Positions 5,401-6,371 of a stretch of DNA of 6,371 nucleotides are shown here, in pieces. Source of the DNA: Candidatus Nealsoniibacteriota bacterium (GTDB lineage Bacteria > Patescibacteriota > Minisyncoccia > Minisyncoccales > RBG-13-42-11); contig PWRH01000072.1 of the NCBI GenBank assembly GCA_003556525.1, positions 1 to 6,371 of the forward strand. Direction: 5' to 3'. The translations under genes were made by a program, and so were the position numbers. The notes under the pieces are model-generated. The model worked only from the letters and a program-made list of their open reading frames with translations. It was not told the origin of the DNA and did no database searches. Position 1 is the first letter of the stretch. Every line of letters begins with the position of its first letter.

Positions 5401-6371
5401 TTTTCCACCTCTAAAAACCATTGTATTCCTGTGGTAGAGCTTCTGAAAAAGATTAGATTGTCTGCCCGACCCTGCCAGTTGATATTTTCAAAATAGAAAT
5501 AAGCTTCTGCTTCAAATTGAACCTTGGCAAGACCAATATCAATATTTGAAAGATAAGCGCTGGTACTGGCGGTTAAAATAATTCCCGGCTCAAAAGGCTC
5601 ACTTACGCCCGAGTTGTTTTCAAAAGTTAGGATATAAAAAGCCGAGCTTCCTGCCAGATTACCTGAAATTACCTGCTCTTCGGTTCCGGAAAAAATTATC
5701 TCGCCACTATTATGAGTAAAGGTTCCGTTATTTGTAAAATCACCCTCAACTATGAAGTTAACGTTTATTTGAGGGGCAACAAAAGTATGATTTTCTTGGA
5801 TAGTAAAGTTATTTCTAACCATTAAAAGCGACCCGGAATGCAAATGAGAATGAGTCGTGGTTGAAGTTAAATTGTCTCCCAAAACAAGATTATTAAATAT
5901 CCAATATTCGGCAATCAGGTTTGATGTACCGAAATTACCTCCGCCTTCCAAATAAAACGTTCCCCCGTATAAATCAATATTTCCACAAGTATTATAACAA
6001 TCAACATAACCTCCCCTAACCGTTATATCTTGATCTCCAAAAAGAAGTCCTTGGTTTAGGCGAAGGCCTCCTTCTAAAACAGTTGAAGTGGTAAACTCCC
6101 AAGCACTGTCCTCTCCTCCGTCAAAAACAATATCCCAAAAAGGATCTTGTCCCGGATTAATCGATTTATTGTCAATAGCTGTAAAAATAACTTCTCCTTG
6201 ATTATTCAAAAAAGTGCTGTAATTATTCCAGTTTCCGGCAACAGTTAATGTCGTGGGAGCCAAAACTCTACCATTATCAATAGTAAAATCATTCTCTATT
6301 ATTGCTGAATTTGAAAAATTATAATCGGGATTTCCGCTTAAAGCATTGATTGAAAGATTGTAATAATCAGT
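2487..6371 (-). CDS. Giant secreted repeat protein with C-terminal WxL-like domain; N-terminus lies beyond the right edge
   Basis: 1294 residues are visible (numbered from the right edge) and the frame is open to base 6371, so no start is present; the TTG at 6263 is not the start. Beta-solenoid-like repeats fill much of it: a block of the form GxWxNxGxFxxNxGxVxF...I...FWNIxFDG..GEW occurs at about 46-94, 210-255, 624-675 and 882-932. These are linked by segments with YYNL (3-6, 584-587, 735-738) or related FYNL (838-841) and FNNL (159-162). Residues 356-363 (GNNINWIF) close one solenoid. A carboxypeptidase-regulatory-like sandwich follows (ISGTIFSDE at 367 to GVYQFSNIP near 407-415), then NRVIVRHHDSGPITN at 456-470. 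The last 165 residues resemble a WxL domain: GGYTIMTYA, four Cys (1207, 1215, 1229, 1257) and a final NYKVSASRMNFPGLYQGTIYY. No LPXTG motif or transmembrane helix is present, so attachment must be non-covalent, perhaps through the DUF916-type protein. Likely an adhesin or surface-layer component; ligand unknown. Confidence 0.85.
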   Translation of the reverse strand, partial: TDYYNLSINALSGNPDYNFSNSAIIENDFTIDNGRVLAPTTLTVAGNWNNYSTFLNNQGEVIFTAIDNKSINPGQDPFWDIVFDGGEDSAWEFTTSTVLEGGLRLNQGLLFGDQDITVRGGYVDCYNTCGNIDLYGGTFYLEGGGNFGTSNLIAEYWIFNNLVLGDNLTSTTTHSHLHSGSLLMVRNNFTIQENHTFVAPQINVNFIVEGDFTNNGTFTHNSGEIIFSGTEEQVISGNLAGSSAFYILTFENNSGVSEPFEPGIILTASTSAYLSNIDIGLAKVQFEAEAYFYFENINWQGRADNLIFFRSSTTGIQWFLEVENPTPVSYINVEDSDASLTYPYIDAMDETSFDAGNNINWIFESISISGTIFSDEYGSVSTRGLTVRLVISTDYYNATTSADVSTGVYQFSNIPENLATGTVMTVLVEDFEDSGAAISRHDGLFQNVEDFDILINRVIVRHHDSGPITNQDIGHYSLGAPYFVTLGPVYELTVGSGHKLLVWSDNTYQPQGNIEAPALTVRGIFEPENYIVALTAGGMSTTCQEGAGTVMPFCLAMGADFIPGASTISFNGTATTSIPVFDYYNLWFDSPSQGYFNFLGSVTTTNDLAVYGGTVSAPDLLVVGGSWFNQANFVHNNNEVILNSSSLADINPGGQDGAFWNLTLNNIEGEWVLDGVMVIENMFDINAGAFNAGEGFISLKRSGDPLIINGSFDSASSTVSFEGIGATTTILNITYYNLQTNPDSGTPIFNIEPGNLTINNNLACLGGTLILEGETGVNNNVFVENQGELNLNDQNLIVMGGSIITDEDGVISCFDCTESVVEISGTGVIGGGTEPITFYNLILSGSIANTNLASDIILLNDLEIQADRTLDVSGESYQITIGGSWLNEGNFVRQEGTVLFNSTDTGEIIRDNGSPFWNIIFDGVGGEWLYQDSGTAVSPNSTVVDNGITNFFNAKTGSVTVNNGTLNVDWYLGVHAVDTNYPEHNIDSASAIIFETNDALTVWKLFEEEWGTASSSQSTITGSNGQTSQPNSDGAIRIREYSRNNTTTSYYRYNLIVEDAPGFHDYNWYQDWHGGYLTSVANPETNNLENIIGEDWHRVDISQMNEPYSGVNQPPNNGSWQIGMESDFEFSVDSISIDLGNLNELNSWTATATTTLWATTSYTGGYTIMTYANNQGGLRYYEETELIDSILRWPYDNSDPENWESTCDETSEVECGFGYTTSALLGDSCEDNRFADSTRYAGFAVSSEETDEIAKGCEPVHGHETIINYKVSASRMNFPGLYQGTIYYIASVNY

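Noticed and set aside
6261..6263. TTG as the start of the giant protein
   Set aside because: The frame stays open upstream to base 6371, and the upstream residues (DYYNLSIN) continue the same repeat pattern, so the start is outside the window.
2487..6371. Type V autotransporter or LPXTG-anchored adhesin
   Set aside because: The C-terminus is a WxL-like sandwich ending in SVNY, with no outer-membrane barrel, no LPXTG motif and no transmembrane helix.

Overview
The window looks like a chromosomal piece of a low-GC bacterium. It resembles the Candidate Phyla Radiation (Patescibacteria, Parcubacteria-like), although this is inference from style and no marker gene is present. The supporting signs are compact same-strand genes, A-rich leaders without a Shine-Dalgarno sequence, Thr-rich starts of exported proteins, and large secreted repeat proteins with modules I associate with that group. 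Every supported gene is on the minus strand, so transcription runs from high to low coordinates.

Layout in transcription order. (1) From the right edge to 2487: the C-terminal 1294 residues of a very large secreted protein. It is built from beta-solenoid-like repeats, a carboxypeptidase-regulatory-like insert and a C-terminal domain resembling a degenerate WxL domain. (2) 2028-2483: a small cassette containing a four-helix-bundle gene (23S rRNA intervening-sequence protein / bAvd-like family) with tandem heptamer arrays on each side in inverted orientation. (3) 2083-947: a membrane-anchored protein of the DUF916 (WxL-interacting protein) type. (4) 940-464: a membrane-anchored FKBP-type peptidyl-prolyl isomerase, 6 bp behind gene 3. 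(5) 339 to the left edge: the start of a second WxL-like secreted protein with its own promoter, interrupted by an in-frame TAA in its signal peptide region.

Reading these together, genes 1, 3 and 5 look like a surface-display locus similar in logic to the WxL/DUF916 clusters of Firmicutes: secreted proteins without a membrane anchor or LPXTG motif, plus a membrane-tethered partner. The FKBP is plausibly an extracytoplasmic folding helper for them. The four-helix-bundle cassette is lower in GC than its surroundings and seems inserted into this operon. Its left heptamer array is read in frame as part of the DUF916 signal peptide region, so a change in copy number there could switch that gene's main start on or off. 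The cassette and its effect on the neighbouring gene are the most interesting parts of the window.
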